A DNA stretch of 64,000 nt. It comes from Conoideocrella luteorostrata (Eukaryota; Ascomycota; Sordariomycetes; Hypocreales; Clavicipitaceae). The DNA lies in NCBI GenBank assembly GCA_032433595.1, contig JASWJB010000098.1:62001-126000 (forward strand), read 5' to 3'. Position numbers and translations under genes: made by a program. Numbering within the stretch: the stretch's first letter is position 1; each line of letters begins with the position of its first letter. Below the pieces are notes generated by a model. It searched no databases. It was not told the origin of the DNA and was given only the letters and a program-made list of their open reading frames with translations. Positions 1-11,079 of this stretch are shown in pieces.

Positions 1-334
1 ACCAGCATGCTCCTCAATACGTGAAAATACGAATCCGTGGAGGAAAGACGAACTTTGGGGAGCAGTTTTGACAATGTCCAGACCCAGGTACCATGGCACA
101 CTGGCCGAGTCTTCGTGGAAACCCCCCCCCCCCCGCGCCGAAAACAATGCATTTATCCCTGAAATCCGATGGATTCCAGCCACAGATAGAGCACTTACGA
201 TGACCGATAAAGGTACAATACCATTATCACACGAAAAGTTTCGGCTGGTCAATCCATCCAATTAAATCCTCTTAGCCCTAAACCCTTCCTAATACAACCC
301 TCAAAGTTCGGCAAACACACTTTTAATATCCCAC
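1..334. other. intergenic, left edge
   Basis: No gene is supported. A short open frame on the plus strand from about 68 to 265 crosses a poly-C run near 121-134 and has no recognisable product. The stretch probably holds the 3' flank of the hexosaminidase-like gene that ends at 335. Confidence 0.6.
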
Positions 335-2536
335 TCATGCTACTTTAGTGAGATTGAACGCCCTCAACTCTCCCTTGAAACCAGTAATCGCGTCGATCGG
401 TGCTTCAAAGGCAATAGGAGCCGATAGTAGCTTTTTGTTGTCTACGCCAATACTGGCCGTGAACTCGACCTCCTTCCCAGGTGCTCCAGAAATTGGCGTG
501 ACTGAAGCGAATGTTCTTTGCCCGCGGCCGATGATTTTAAGTATGACCCACGTATTCAAGGGAATGGTAGTATTGATTGACCAGGTGGTGTAACTCGCGT
601 AGAAGGTGAGATGCGGTGTGAGATATAAAAGCGAATCGTAGCCACGAGCGAGGAGGGCCCAGGAGGGGTCAGGAAGCTGGCTGATTTTCAATTCAAGTGT
701 GAGGGTATAGTCTCTACCTTTGCTGCTTCGCGGGCCCCAGACCAAACAGTTTGGCGTGATGAGCAGTGATGAGCCCGATGATGCGCAGTTAGTTTTCCCA
801 TTATACCCATTCGGCGATAGATCAGTAACAGAGTTGCTCGATTGCTTGCTAAAGTCGTATTTAAAAATGACGTCACCTTTTGTCGGAATTCTACGCTCTA
901 GGGTTTGTGCTGGTATAAAAGGATAGAACTTGGGGAAAATATCGCCAAAATGCTTTTCGGTCAAATTCCCTCCCCATTGTTTGTCCGCAAGCGCCGGAAT
1001 AGCCTCACGCCAAATGTAATAAGCCTCCGAGTGGACACTCGTGTTGCTACCGCGATCGTTCCACAGGGGCACAATTGAGCCACGAATCCCGGAGTCGTTG
1101 CGAAGTGCGTTTTTTGCGGGATCAGAAGTACTGAAGATGTTGGGGTACCACGGACCACCCTGGGGGTTTCCAACGAAGGTTTTGTGGACATTGAATTGCT
1201 GGGAATATCCGCAGCATTTCATTACCAAGTAGTACATTTCATCAGAGTTTATGACTTGGTAGCCATTCCTAATGTAGTCTTGTATAGGGTTGTCATACGA
1301 GAATGACCAATGCTGAACAGAAACGTCTGTAGAGATTTCATTGGGTGACGGGCTCTTCTTATTTGGCAGAAAAGTGCCCCAAATGCGAAGTGTCTTGCCA
1401 GCTTGGTCACGAATATACGTCTTCATTGTGTTGACAAATTTCTTGTAGTCCTCCGCCGGCCCGGAATACTCATCAGCACCGATAGAGACGATTTTGGAGT
1501 GAAACCAGGGCAAGAATTCCTTCCAGACAGCCTTCACCGTAGGGATTGTGTCGGGATGCGATAGGTTGAGAAGGCTTAGGTCGTTGCGAAATCCAATCTG
1601 CGGCCGCCACTTGACCAGGGACAAGGCATGACCTGGAGATTCGAGTTCAGGCAAGATGTTAACACCACGGGCTGCGCAGTTTTTCTGGACATCTTCGAAT
1701 GCTTCCCGCGTAAAAGATTGCTGTTTATCATTATTAAGACCCTTCAGTGTCTCGCCCTCCGAAAAGAGACGGAAACCAGAAGGTATTGTTTTGTAGTTGT
1801 CAGTCGTGTACTTGGAGAGGACTATCTGGTCGCTCAGATGGAGATGAAAGGTATTTTGCTTAAAGAACGACATGTAAGAGCACATGTCTTTAATGAATTC
1901 GGGGGGGTAGAATCGTCTCCCGAGATCAAGCATCATGCCTCGCTCAGCCCACCCAGGTGCATCAACGCCAGTGCCATGTGGAAGAGCGCCATTCGAGACG
2001 ATAGCTTGTTGCAGCACAGTTCTTGTTCCCCACCACGCTCCCAGAGGACTGGCCCCAGATATAACAATACCCAGATTATCGATCGTAAGAGTATAACCCT
2101 CTGCAGTGGGTCGCCCAGCCGCGTCAAGATAGTCACGCTTGTTGCTAGCGATGGTGAGAAAGAAAGACATGGGTTCTCGATTTTCTCCTTGAACAACAGT
2201 TGCTTGAATACCAAACCTCTCCCTTAAGTCGCTGCTAAACGTGTTTGCGAACTCAATAAGTGTTGGAGGTATGGCAGTTAGGCCGTCAACATCTTGAGCT
2301 TGTGAAAACTTCTTGTCGACAATTATCTTCGTGGCATGTGACAGCTTAAACGAGCCATTGGCGGATTTGATATACGGCAGCGTTGGGATGCCGAGCAGTT
2401 GAGTTTGCACCTCGCCTGGCCATTTCATGTGAGCGGACAATGTCTTGGACAATGTCTCAGTCTATCTGTTGGAGGGATTCTTACAGGAAAAGAGGGACAA
2501 CACAGTACCGAGCGACAACAGTACTGCTGACTTCAT
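335..2536 (-). CDS. secreted glycoside hydrolase family 20 (beta-N-acetylhexosaminidase-like)
   Basis: Predicted secreted enzyme that removes terminal N-acetylhexosamine from glycans or chitin fragments. The model joins 2536..2485 and 2415..335, giving 710 aa. The 69-nt intron (2484..2416) has a GTAAGA donor, a CTCAC branch-like site and a CAG acceptor. Removing it supplies a hydrophobic signal peptide (MKSAVLLSLGTVLSL) that the long downstream frame lacks. The (beta/alpha)8 domain shows HLHLSDQ and, near residue 332, the Asp-Glu pair in GADEY, which is the family's substrate-assisted catalytic pair. The last ~150 residues after GDVIFKYDFS look like a laminin-G/concanavalin-type beta-sandwich, probably a glycan-binding module. 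The family is clear; the substrate is not. The nearest upstream gene is more than 5 kb away, so regulation is unknown. Confidence 0.88.
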
Positions 2537-5500
2537 CTTGCATCAAATCTGATGTCCCTGCTGGCAATTGAAGATGTAAGGAAGCAATTGACAACTTTCT
2601 GAGAAAATTCGACAATGAATTAAATTGCTCTATAAAGATGCATAGCTGAGGGCTGGCTTGCCCATTTATTCCTTAGCAGGTGCAGATGCAGCTCAGCACA
2701 GGCGCAATAGTTTCAGAAGATCTGCACTGAAGATCCTCATTAGGAGGGCAGAAACGCCACATTTTCTTTCTCGACTACCCATCAACTGCAGCACGGCCCC
2801 CTTTGAGTCCGTGCGCTCTGTAACGTCACAAAAATAACCCATGTGAAGAACATAAAACCTGCCAAATTCGCTGATTTGCGGGGTAGTGATGTATGAAAGA
2901 CTATGTGTAAGACACAACGTAGTAGCATAAATGAGGATAGCTATAACAAGACTCAAAGATTCACTCCGCCAAGAACGGGCAGCACATTCCAGGCATTTTG
3001 CCTGCAGGCGTGAGGCAGAGGCGGCGCCTCATTTTTTTCATTTTTTTTTTTTTCATTTCGATGCACGTCATGGAACGCGTAAAGACAGATATGCTTAAGC
3101 ACGCTAAGATACGAGGAAACGCTTCGCTCTTTCTATGAGGACAAGGACCGACAGGCGGGGGTTACTGAACATCAAATATGCAAGTAGTACGGGCAGCAAT
3201 CCGCTCTGTACGTGTTAAGCGTTCTTTCATTCATTTATTACTCACGGTGGGAAATCCCGGAAAGGCTACTCACAACTTATGATGATGTGCGGTCCTCTAG
3301 TCCAGACCTCTCCTCATCGAAGCCCATGCGCCTTGACGTTCACTATCTACCCTACGCCGCTTATTCACTTATTTATTTAGCAGTTTCTCACGTTTAGAGA
3401 TTGTTCAAGCCGACTGGCTCGGGGCCTATCCCCAAGTGCTAAGCATCCTTTCTTCGGCAGCTGAAGCGGCGTCTGCTAAACATGACACGAGGTAATGGTT
3501 ACGTTGAGTTCGGTAGTCAGCGGTGAATGATTTTTGTGGTTTGTGTGATCCAGTTGTTCTCAAGACGGCCAGAAGTCAGCGCACGCATAACGAGGGTTGG
3601 CCATCCTCAAGGTCAGTATCCAGCTCGTTGCTCTGGTCTGGTGGCGCGCTTCACAAAATTGTAGCCTGGCTAGAGGCCACTTTTCCATGTGTGTAAATGT
3701 CTTCTGCCTGCCATGATAACGTTACATGGCAATTTCACGACACAACGTTAAGATGCGGGGGTTGATAGGCGTTGCTCAGCCATGCAGCGGAGGAATTTTT
3801 TTCGGCGTAGAAGTTTTGGGTTTCGGCATCTGCAGGCAAGGCTTACAACTTCATTTACTCCTGCTGGTTGGATCGCGAGCTTGAATATCGAAGCTGCGCT
3901 GCCACACCCATGATGTCTGCTGGGCAGTGCGCTTGGAGATGGTGGAGCTCGGGAGTTTATTCCATTGGAAGTTCTGCAGCGCTTGGCTACTGGTTTTGAA
4001 TCTATGGGTGTTATGAAAGGACAAGACACCGTTTTCGAAAAATGAGACTTGGCTCGCGGATACCAAGATAGGTGCGAGGCTGGCTCACAGTACCGGGAAC
4101 AGTAATATTGGGGACGATCATTTACGTGCCAAGAGCTCTTGGTACGGGACTCCAACAGCGGGACTTGGTGGGGCAATGGCCGCTATCCTGAACCGCAATA
4201 GAAGTCTCAGTTGTTCCCACCAGTCACATTCCCCCGTAATTGACATTACTTTCTTGGCATGCCTAGCTCTCCTTCGCAACAGCTCCAACATTAAAACCCA
4301 ACCTATTGGCGCGCTTCTCACACGCCCTTCAAAGTCGTGTGAATTACTACAGCTGAGCGATGATCTCAGCGTACTACACATCAGAATTTCCCAGGACCAA
4401 ACGAGCCCAGACCAAACGAGCCACTCTCGCTGATTGAGACAGCTAACGAGGCTCCTAGTTGTGAGGCCTATAGCAACGTTTCTCCACCCCTCGGCTGTTC
4501 TACAACGTCAAGCCCACCTCGTCAAGCCCCAAAACGCCAAGCCAACCACGCCAAGCTCCTCCTCCGCGCCGTGTACTCACAGCCACTGCACCGCTATAAG
4601 ATGATCCCCGCGTTTTCATGCGGCCCCGGCTAACGCCCTGGCTAGACGCCATAGCCGGCATGTGAACCGAACAAACATCACTGCCGAGATTAGTGCCGAT
4701 CAAGCGAAGATCCCTCGCGCCATGCCAGTCAACTTAGGATGCGCTATTCTGCCAGCCGAAATAACTACACGCAATTCAATCTTGCAAAGACATTTTGAAC
4801 GGGCTGAAGGAAGGAGTTGGCGCCCGGGCCATAGAGGTAAGCAAAAATATAGTTCACCTATATAGTGTCTTAATGACGTGGCAGAAGTGAAGACTTTCAT
4901 GGCAATGAGATAGGCCACGATGCAGCATTCAAGGTCAAAATCACCCGCTAAACGGGCCTCGTGCCCAGCAGCATCCATCCAACCATCACTCCACAATGCC
5001 GACGACCTACCTCCATGGACACTACTCGTCTCCTTCACCAAAACAATCAAGAAACTCTGCTCTGTTCAGCTCAAGCAGAGTCGCCACATTAATAGAGAAC
5101 TCTAGCTCTCCAATGCAATGCGACATAAGCTGGGTCTGTCACACACAACATTCGCGCAGCCGCAAAGCTCATTGTAGGCGATGCAGCGAGTCCAATCGCT
5201 TAGAGGCTAGTTACTATAACAACGAACAATGTGCGAACCGTCCCGGTCCCTACTCAGCATATACGACAACAACGCAACCAAAACGAGTTTAAATTCACCC
5301 CAGGTTCGATTAGAAAACTGACTCAAACTACGTTGCAATTTGCGAGCTACTCTGGATACGACATATCCCGCAATGGTAAATGGAATATTAAAGATGGGGG
5401 TGACATTATTTAGCTGCCTGCTGAGTACCGGCCTGATGCTTTTGCTGTGTGGGGGATGACGATGGCCTTCGGCACTCGAGCTGGCTGGCCGTGTACTTAT

Positions 5501-7819
5501 CATGAAGCTCTCCCGGATAATGAGGCCAGCAGCAAACCAGAAGCACCTGAGTCATAGTAGAACTTATCGGTCGAACGAGTCACCAGCGACCTCATGCAAA
5601 CTCTTTTGTCCAGCTACAGAACAGCTAATACGCAGCAGAGGAGAAGTTGTTCAGTGCGTCGCCCCGTTAGCCTGTTTTGAAATTCTTGCTGCTGATCGAC
5701 AAACCGATAGCAGTGTCCGATGCGGACACAACGACTCTTGAGCAGAGGCATCTTGGGCACGTCCAATCGAGAGTAAGAACCAGTAAACATAGGTTTTGCA
5801 AAGTGTATCAAGAGCTGCCGCTGCCCAGCACTTGTGGTGGAGCCTATTTTTGATCAGTAAACGCTTCTTCACCAGCATCTCTCGAGCGGGACGCCTTTCG
5901 TTCACGTCGTCAAAATCCCTGCCCTGGCATGGCGCATTACTGACTAATAGCTGAGCACACTCCTCAAGTCTGCGCCAACAAAGCAGCCGCAGGAGCCAGG
6001 TTAAAACACCATAGCCACTAAGAATGTTGCCGATTTTGACACAAGCGGGTGGTGTATGGCGGTGGCGTGTAAGATAACAAGAAGATGTGCTTGTTACCCC
6101 AATAGACCAAAAGATCCGCCAATGTAAGCGACCGCTTGCATTGCACCTTACATCTGTTTATAAGGTTTGCGCGCTGCGCGCGCTGGCACCTTACATAGCA
6201 GCGGCGGCACGGCTGAGTGTGAACTCTCGACATTTAATTGCATTTTATGATTCAGTAAGTATACGCTTCATTGAACCAAGAGCAGATAACGACAAAGCAG
6301 TGGCTTGCAGGATCTAATTATCTGGCTGTTCAGAACAGGGTCGGTTATAAGACGAGCGTTAGGCAGCAACGCGCCATCGCTGCTTGTAGGAAGCACAGGG
6401 GCTTCGGGTGACGAGGGTATCGATACCGGAAGGTGAAGCAAAACAAGAAGCAATTCAATTCAATTCATCTGATCTGGGCTTTCTAAGAGAGAAGAAGAAG
6501 AAGAGGAATGCCCCCCGAGCGCGCTGTATAAAAGAGGCGCGCTAGGTGGCCACGTGGCCTTGTCCGCAATTGCTCCGCTTGACGAGGGATTCCAACACTG
6601 CATCCCAGCTCCGCGGTCATCCATTGTTTTAATAGATCCTTTTCTTTTTTTTTTTTCTTAAAATAAGACTCTAGTGCTGCAGGAGGCTGTTTGCCCTTTC
6701 GCTGCCATGATGTGCATATCGTGGCCAGCTCATGGGGTGCAGTCTATTTCAAGCTATTGTCAAGCAAGGCTTGTAGCAACTGCACCGCCCAATGTGTCGT
6801 CGTGTACACTCGTACCTGAGTTGGCACCGAATCAATTCCTGCCTGGGTACTGTGGTTACTCCTTGTCCAAAATGCGTCGAGCAGTGGTGATGCAATGTTA
6901 AATCATACACGTAAAGCTACGCGATCTAACTGCAACGTCAACGCGTCACTACACGACCATCACAACCAGATTCGTGCCTGAGTTGCACCACATTTCCTTT
7001 TCGTCTTTGTTCCCTAGATGCGATGTCTCAGGGCTTAGAGCGATTGTAATGCAAAATTTCAACTCCATTGAAGGGTTTGGAAAAGACATGGCTGGTCTCG
7101 GGAAATGGGGCAACGCCTGTTTGCATGATTCTTCAAAGCCTCTTTGGCTGAAGATGCCGCTGCTACCAGCTTGACTAATTCATTAGTGTAGACAAATTAA
7201 CCTCGGACAACAGGCTCTCATTCAAGTTTAACAAAAGAAAGTAAATAGTCGATGAGATAGATCAGCCAGGAAGCTTACCTGCTGATGTTGCTGCGCCGTG
7301 AACCGAGATATTCAACGTGCGGCGGTCCATCCATGGGATGCACTATGGAACAACAAGGTTCAACAACAAATTAAACTTTGGAATCGGTCATCAGACCTGA
7401 TAGGAGAATGTTGGTATCCCAATGTATTAAGCTTCGCTCCCTCATGGAGTCGTCCAATATGGGAGTACAAGGAGTTGGCGATGCATCGTCAGTTGGACTT
7501 GTTGTTGGGGGAAGCAAAAACATGTTCGTATCAGATGTCATTTTTTCCAGTTGTTTGCACGATGATGGATGGTGGTACGATCAAAGTTGAGGTGAGCTAA
7601 CGATTCGGGGAGGGTGGGAAAGCGACTGCTAAGTTGACAAGCGGCGGCTGGCGGTGGCGCTGTTGTTCAATTGAATAAACAAACGGGTAGACAGGGGATC
7701 CAAAATAATAAGATTTTACGTGAGAAGCTGGACTCGCTATTAGAAGGAACCGCGCTGCTGCCAAAAGAGAATTGACAGGACAAGACAGCACTATGGCTGT
7801 GACGGCTGTGATTGGTCTA

Positions 7820-7920
7820 AGGATAAATCTAGCCTAGATTTATGTTGGCAGATATTATAGGACGTCATTTAGGCGTTTGCTTTGGGTCGACGAAATACCT
7901 AGATTCACCTAGGTTATCCT
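7820..7920. mobile_element. 101-bp MITE-like element with TA target duplication
   Basis: The segment begins AGGATAA and ends TTATCCT, an inverted terminal repeat whose outer 7 bases match exactly, with partial similarity further in (CTAG-containing stretches). The dinucleotide TA lies directly outside both ends (7818-7819 and 7921-7922), as expected for insertion by a Tc1/mariner-type transposase. Just inside the left end is a near-perfect palindrome (AAATCTAG, one base, CTAGATTT). There is no coding capacity, so the element would be non-autonomous. It could be a chance hairpin; other genomic copies would settle it. Confidence 0.55.
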
Positions 7921-8191
7921 TAATATGATTAGACTCTAATTTGGGCCCTGTGTCACAAGTGAGCAAGCTATGGAAGTCGGGTCTCTAAAGCAGTGGAAAA
8001 TTGTCCTTGATTTCTATCTAATGGAAGGGGGAAACTTGACGACTATTTATCTCTACAAGATGCCTATTATTTCATTCTATTGCTTCCGGCGATATTGAAC
8101 GCTTTCAGCGATGTTGAACGTTTCCTGTGACACCCTGATTGTGATGAATATCTATCCTCAGAAGATTTTCGGGCTTGTGGTGCCTCGTGAC

Positions 8192-8211
8192 ATATATATA
8201 TATATATATAT
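8192..8211. repeat. AT dinucleotide microsatellite
   Basis: An uninterrupted run of about ten AT units. It directly abuts the stop codon of the 442-aa secreted protein gene (stop at 8212-8214 on the minus strand), so it forms the very start of that gene's 3' untranslated region. Confidence 0.9.
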
Positions 8212-9540
8212 CTAAAGGTTCGCCACAAAGCCTTCATTTTTATTCTTCCCCAGCTGAGAAACAAACTTAGGTACATTGTCGGAAATAATTTCCACTTTAA
8301 TGAGCTTATTCTTGGGGGGCGCCGCGTTTTTACCACTAGCCTCGGCTCTTGCGGACAACTTAGTGTCCCGTGGACACTTCTCTTTATGGCCTTCGGGCTG
8401 AGGCAAGTCGGGGCGTTGTTCCCATTCGTCACGCCCGCCTTCTGCTTTTGGAATATAGAAAAAATCATCAGGCTGCCAGGACCAACCCTTCTCAAGATTG
8501 CAATATTTTATACCTTCTGCATCCTGTACCCATTTATATGCCTTAGGAACTTGCTGTACCGGTGACTTTTCAGTGGTGTCTAGTGGTTCAGTGATAAGTG
8601 CCTGAGCTCTGACAGGGTCCCCATTTTCCATCCTCAGTGGATATGAAAAGGAGCAATTCTCCTCGTACTTGGCCTTGACAAAATCCGGGCTGTGCATCTG
8701 TATACCCTGCACTGTGAAGCCCGCCCCTATATTATCAACCGCCGAGTTAAAGGGTTTTTGGACTTCAAAAAATTGTTTAGCAACGGTCTCAAGAGAAGAA
8801 GTGTCATGAAGATACACCCCAAGACTTATATTGCCAGGGATCCGAGGGCCCCAGCACTCTAGATCCTGATATGGCATTAGGAAGCATCTCCCCATAATCG
8901 TCCGAGTGTACGTCCAGGTCACAACTCTGCAAATGCTGTTGCGTTTGCAGATCTTTGTAACTTTTATATCGTTTCTATATTCAGTTTGTTTCGAAGATTC
9001 TCCATTTTTTCCACTCATTGATCGCTGATTTCCAAAAACAGTCGCTGATAGAGAGGCTGAGAAAGGGCCAAAACCACCAGAAGCTTCTGCCGTAGCTGAG
9101 CCTCCAATTTCGGTGGATACTTCCTTATTCCATCCGAGCCTCTCATTATCAACCTTTGCCAGAGATGTAGTAATTTCAATGGATTCAGGCTCATCTCCGC
9201 TAATCTGATCGGGGTAATCGGCGTGGGGATTAATGTCAATAATGGCTTGGAAACCTTCAGGCCTGACGGAGTTGCGCAAGCGCAAGCATTTGCGCTTTTC
9301 CTCTGCCACTTTATCCAGGTCAACCGACTTAAAATCTTGCAAGGGGCCTTCTGAATAAGGAAGCCCCTCTGCATTTAACTTATCCATTGCGGCGATTATG
9401 CTCTTCATGTGTCCCCGAACCTGAGGGGAGTTACGGATAAGTGCGGCTAAGCTACCATCGGGCGCTCGGGGCAATATAATAGAGCCGTAGGCACTAGCCA
9501 CAGAGAAGCACAGTGCCATCCAGAGCAGTATGTTCACCAT
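8212..9540 (-). CDS. secreted protein with aerolysin-like beta-pore-forming segment (putative toxin-like orphan)
   Basis: Single-exon frame of 442 aa. Residues 1-17 form a signal peptide (hydrophobic MVNILLWMALCFSVASA). The mature part has eight cysteines (about 85, 198, 204, 219, 229, 306, 357, 399), which fits an oxidised extracellular fold. Residues ~137-195 are rich in Ser, Thr, Ala and Gly with alternating polar and hydrophobic positions around a central GFGPF. This resembles the membrane-insertion segment and flanking long strands of aerolysin/ETX-MTX2-type beta-pore-forming proteins. It is a pattern resemblance only; I recognise no family signature. The C-terminal ~60 residues are Lys-rich. 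A TATA-like box lies only ~28 bases upstream of this ATG, so a later start is possible. The surroundings are AT-rich, gene-poor and repeat-laden. Coding is likely; the function is a hypothesis. Confidence 0.6.
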   Translation of the reverse strand: MVNILLWMALCFSVASAYGSIILPRAPDGSLAALIRNSPQVRGHMKSIIAAMDKLNAEGLPYSEGPLQDFKSVDLDKVAEEKRKCLRLRNSVRPEGFQAIIDINPHADYPDQISGDEPESIEITTSLAKVDNERLGWNKEVSTEIGGSATAEASGGFGPFSASLSATVFGNQRSMSGKNGESSKQTEYRNDIKVTKICKRNSICRVVTWTYTRTIMGRCFLMPYQDLECWGPRIPGNISLGVYLHDTSSLETVAKQFFEVQKPFNSAVDNIGAGFTVQGIQMHSPDFVKAKYEENCSFSYPLRMENGDPVRAQALITEPLDTTEKSPVQQVPKAYKWVQDAEGIKYCNLEKGWSWQPDDFFYIPKAEGGRDEWEQRPDLPQPEGHKEKCPRDTKLSARAEASGKNAAPPKNKLIKVEIISDNVPKFVSQLGKNKNEGFVANL

Positions 9541-9567
9541 TGTCGATCGAGTTTGAGCGATCGAGAG

Positions 9568-9574
9568 TTATATA
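9568..9574 (-). promoter_or_regulatory. TATA-like box upstream of the 442-aa gene
   Basis: The minus strand reads TATATAA here, about 28 bases before the assigned ATG at 9540. The spacing leaves almost no 5' untranslated region, so either the box is not used or the start codon lies further in. Confidence 0.3.
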
Positions 9575-9844
9575 AGTAAAAAAGGAATGAAGAGTATAAG
9601 TCTTAAAGATAAGACAGTTAATAGGAGTAAATATATTTATATGAAATGCTAGTTATTTTAAGGATTTTTTGCAGACGCAATAAGCTTGGATATAAATATT
9701 TCTTCGGGTTGCGCTGAATTTTAAACATGATAGCTTAGTCAAGAACAAGCAGCATCGCTTTGTGGTGGAGGATTGGGGTGTCTACTACATGGTCGGAATG
9801 TAATTGGGAGAGAATATGAGCATTCATTAATTAGCGCATAAGTA

Positions 9845-10010
9845 CTGAGTCATTTAGGTTCGGGCTTCACCAACAAAAATCGGCCGGTTCAGTCAACTGC
9901 TGAGTCGTTTAGGTTCAAGCTTTGCCAACAAAAACCGACCGGTTCAGTCAACTGCTGGGTCGTTTAGCTTTAAGCTTCGCCAACAAAGAATCGTCCGCCT
10001 CAATCAACTG
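9845..10010. repeat. three tandem copies of a 55-56-bp unit
   Basis: Units begin at about 9845, 9900 and 9955. Each carries CTGAGTC/CTGGGTC, then TTTAG, a CTT(C/T)(A/G)CCAACAAA-like core and CAGTCAACTG or CAATCAACTG at the end. Most differences between copies are C/T or G/A transitions, as expected from repeat-induced point mutation or deamination. There is no coding potential. The repeat lies between the two toxin-like secreted-protein genes. Confidence 0.85.
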
Positions 10011-10401
10011 CTAAGTAAAACGCTGCAGTTTATTACTAAAGGACGTGCATTTTGTACGCATATACCTTAACAGAAAGAGGCTATGATGTTGTTAGTGAGA
10101 CGGTATTTTCACCTCGACCTGGCGGGTTATCTTATCGATTGCAATGGCTGTGCCTCATAGCCCCTGAGCATTCCCTGCACATGCCTGGTTAGTACTCCGA
10201 ACACGAGGGGCCGACAATATTTACGGAGTCCCTTCCACCTGAAATATTTGAAGGGGTAAAGTGGATACCCATGTTATGCACTCATGTCGAGGATTACCTT
10301 TAAAATTTTACGAACCTAATAGGAGCTGTATCCACACCATGAGCCGTGTTTAGCTAGTGGCGGGATTGCCCTACCATCTCACATAAAAACACATACAAAA
10401 T

Positions 10402-10546
10402 CATGAGCTCAGGTCACTTGCAAAAAGATTGAGATGAAGATGTTTTAGGACCAAGGGAAAAGGTAACACCGTTTTGTATAGACTCACATATAGATTCATG
10501 GGTCCAGGCTACTTCCAAAAAGATTTCGAGACGAATATGTTTGAGG
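10402..10546. repeat. diverged direct duplication, 95-bp spacing
   Basis: A ~50-base segment at 10402-10450 recurs at 10497-10546. Both read CATG, then GTC/TCC, CAGG, ACTT and CAAAAAGATT, then a GAGA(T/C)GAA(G/T)ATGTTT-like end. The copies differ at about one base in five, so the duplication is old or heavily mutated. The DNA between them shows weaker similarity to the flank, suggesting a decayed ~95-bp tandem repeat. Confidence 0.6.
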
Positions 10547-10631
10547 GACGAAGAGTAACTTATGCGCCTCTAAGGAAGCTGCTTGGGCAGCGAGGAAGAA
10601 AGTCAAGAGAGCTTGCCAGGGCGCCAAAATA

Positions 10632-10650
10632 ATATATATATATATATATA
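10632..10650. repeat. AT dinucleotide microsatellite
   Basis: A run of about nine TA/AT units, the second such tract in this island. Confidence 0.85.
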
Positions 10651-10926
10651 CAAAGGGTGTATCAGTAGTTTGATATAGAATATGATACTCTAGCCTGTAG
10701 GCTGCTATAGTTGTTAAGCTTCGCAGCTGTTGAGCTTAGGCACACTGAATTATGACTATGACTCAAGCTGGCACATTGAACAATGTCTATATTTTAGGTT
10801 TAAAACAGTCTCCTTTGAGTAAAATCATGCACTGAGAAAAGACTCTAGAAGACCCTTTGAAAACTAGCTATACATGAGATTAAATAGTTCCTCTAGTTAG
10901 ACTTGCTTTGAGATATCTTTTCTTCT

Positions 10927-11079
10927 TTACTTCTTCACTGGATACTTAGCCTGACGAATATTTCCGCTTTTCTCTTGAGCAAGAATAGGCCTTTGACTTC
11001 TAGTACCACTAGATTGCTGACCGCAGTCCAAGCTACGAGACCCCAGACCACTTGATCTTGGCCTTCTAGATCTAACCAT
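10927..11079 (-). CDS. possible 50-aa Arg/Ser-rich small ORF or gene fragment
   Basis: On the minus strand an ATG at 11079 opens 50 codons rich in Arg and Ser, then Gln and Lys, ending in a TAA at 10927. A TATAAAA box lies ~70 bases upstream (near 11150). It has no signal peptide and no motif I know. It could be the surviving tail of a decayed transposon or accessory gene, or chance. Kept only because of the promoter-like spacing. Confidence 0.18.
   Translation of the reverse strand: MVRSRRPRSSGLGSRSLDCGQQSSGTRSQRPILAQEKSGNIRQAKYPVKK

Larger units (their letters stand above)
2537..8211. other. 5.7-kb gene desert
   Basis: I find no convincing gene on either strand. All open frames are short, overlap in several frames and lack recognisable motifs. 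The stretch holds poly-T/poly-A runs (around 3035-3055 and 6640-6660), a TATAAAAG-like box near 6525 with no gene I can attach to it, and a small inverted-repeat element at 7820-7920 described separately. Frames at 7298-7600 read partly like protein but have no start, partner exon or known motif. Decayed mobile DNA or a non-coding transcript are possible. Confidence 0.5.

Noticed and set aside
1628..2227. 199-codon plus-strand frame
   Set aside because: Antisense to the hexosaminidase-like gene, with no motif; a shadow of its coding frame.
5295..5312. GGTTCGATTA, similar to a tRNA T-loop
   Set aside because: No acceptor, D or anticodon stem can be folded around it on either strand.
7298..7600. 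Overlapping plus-strand frames of 70-100 codons
   Set aside because: Two frames compete over the same DNA, with no start context, motif or partner exon.
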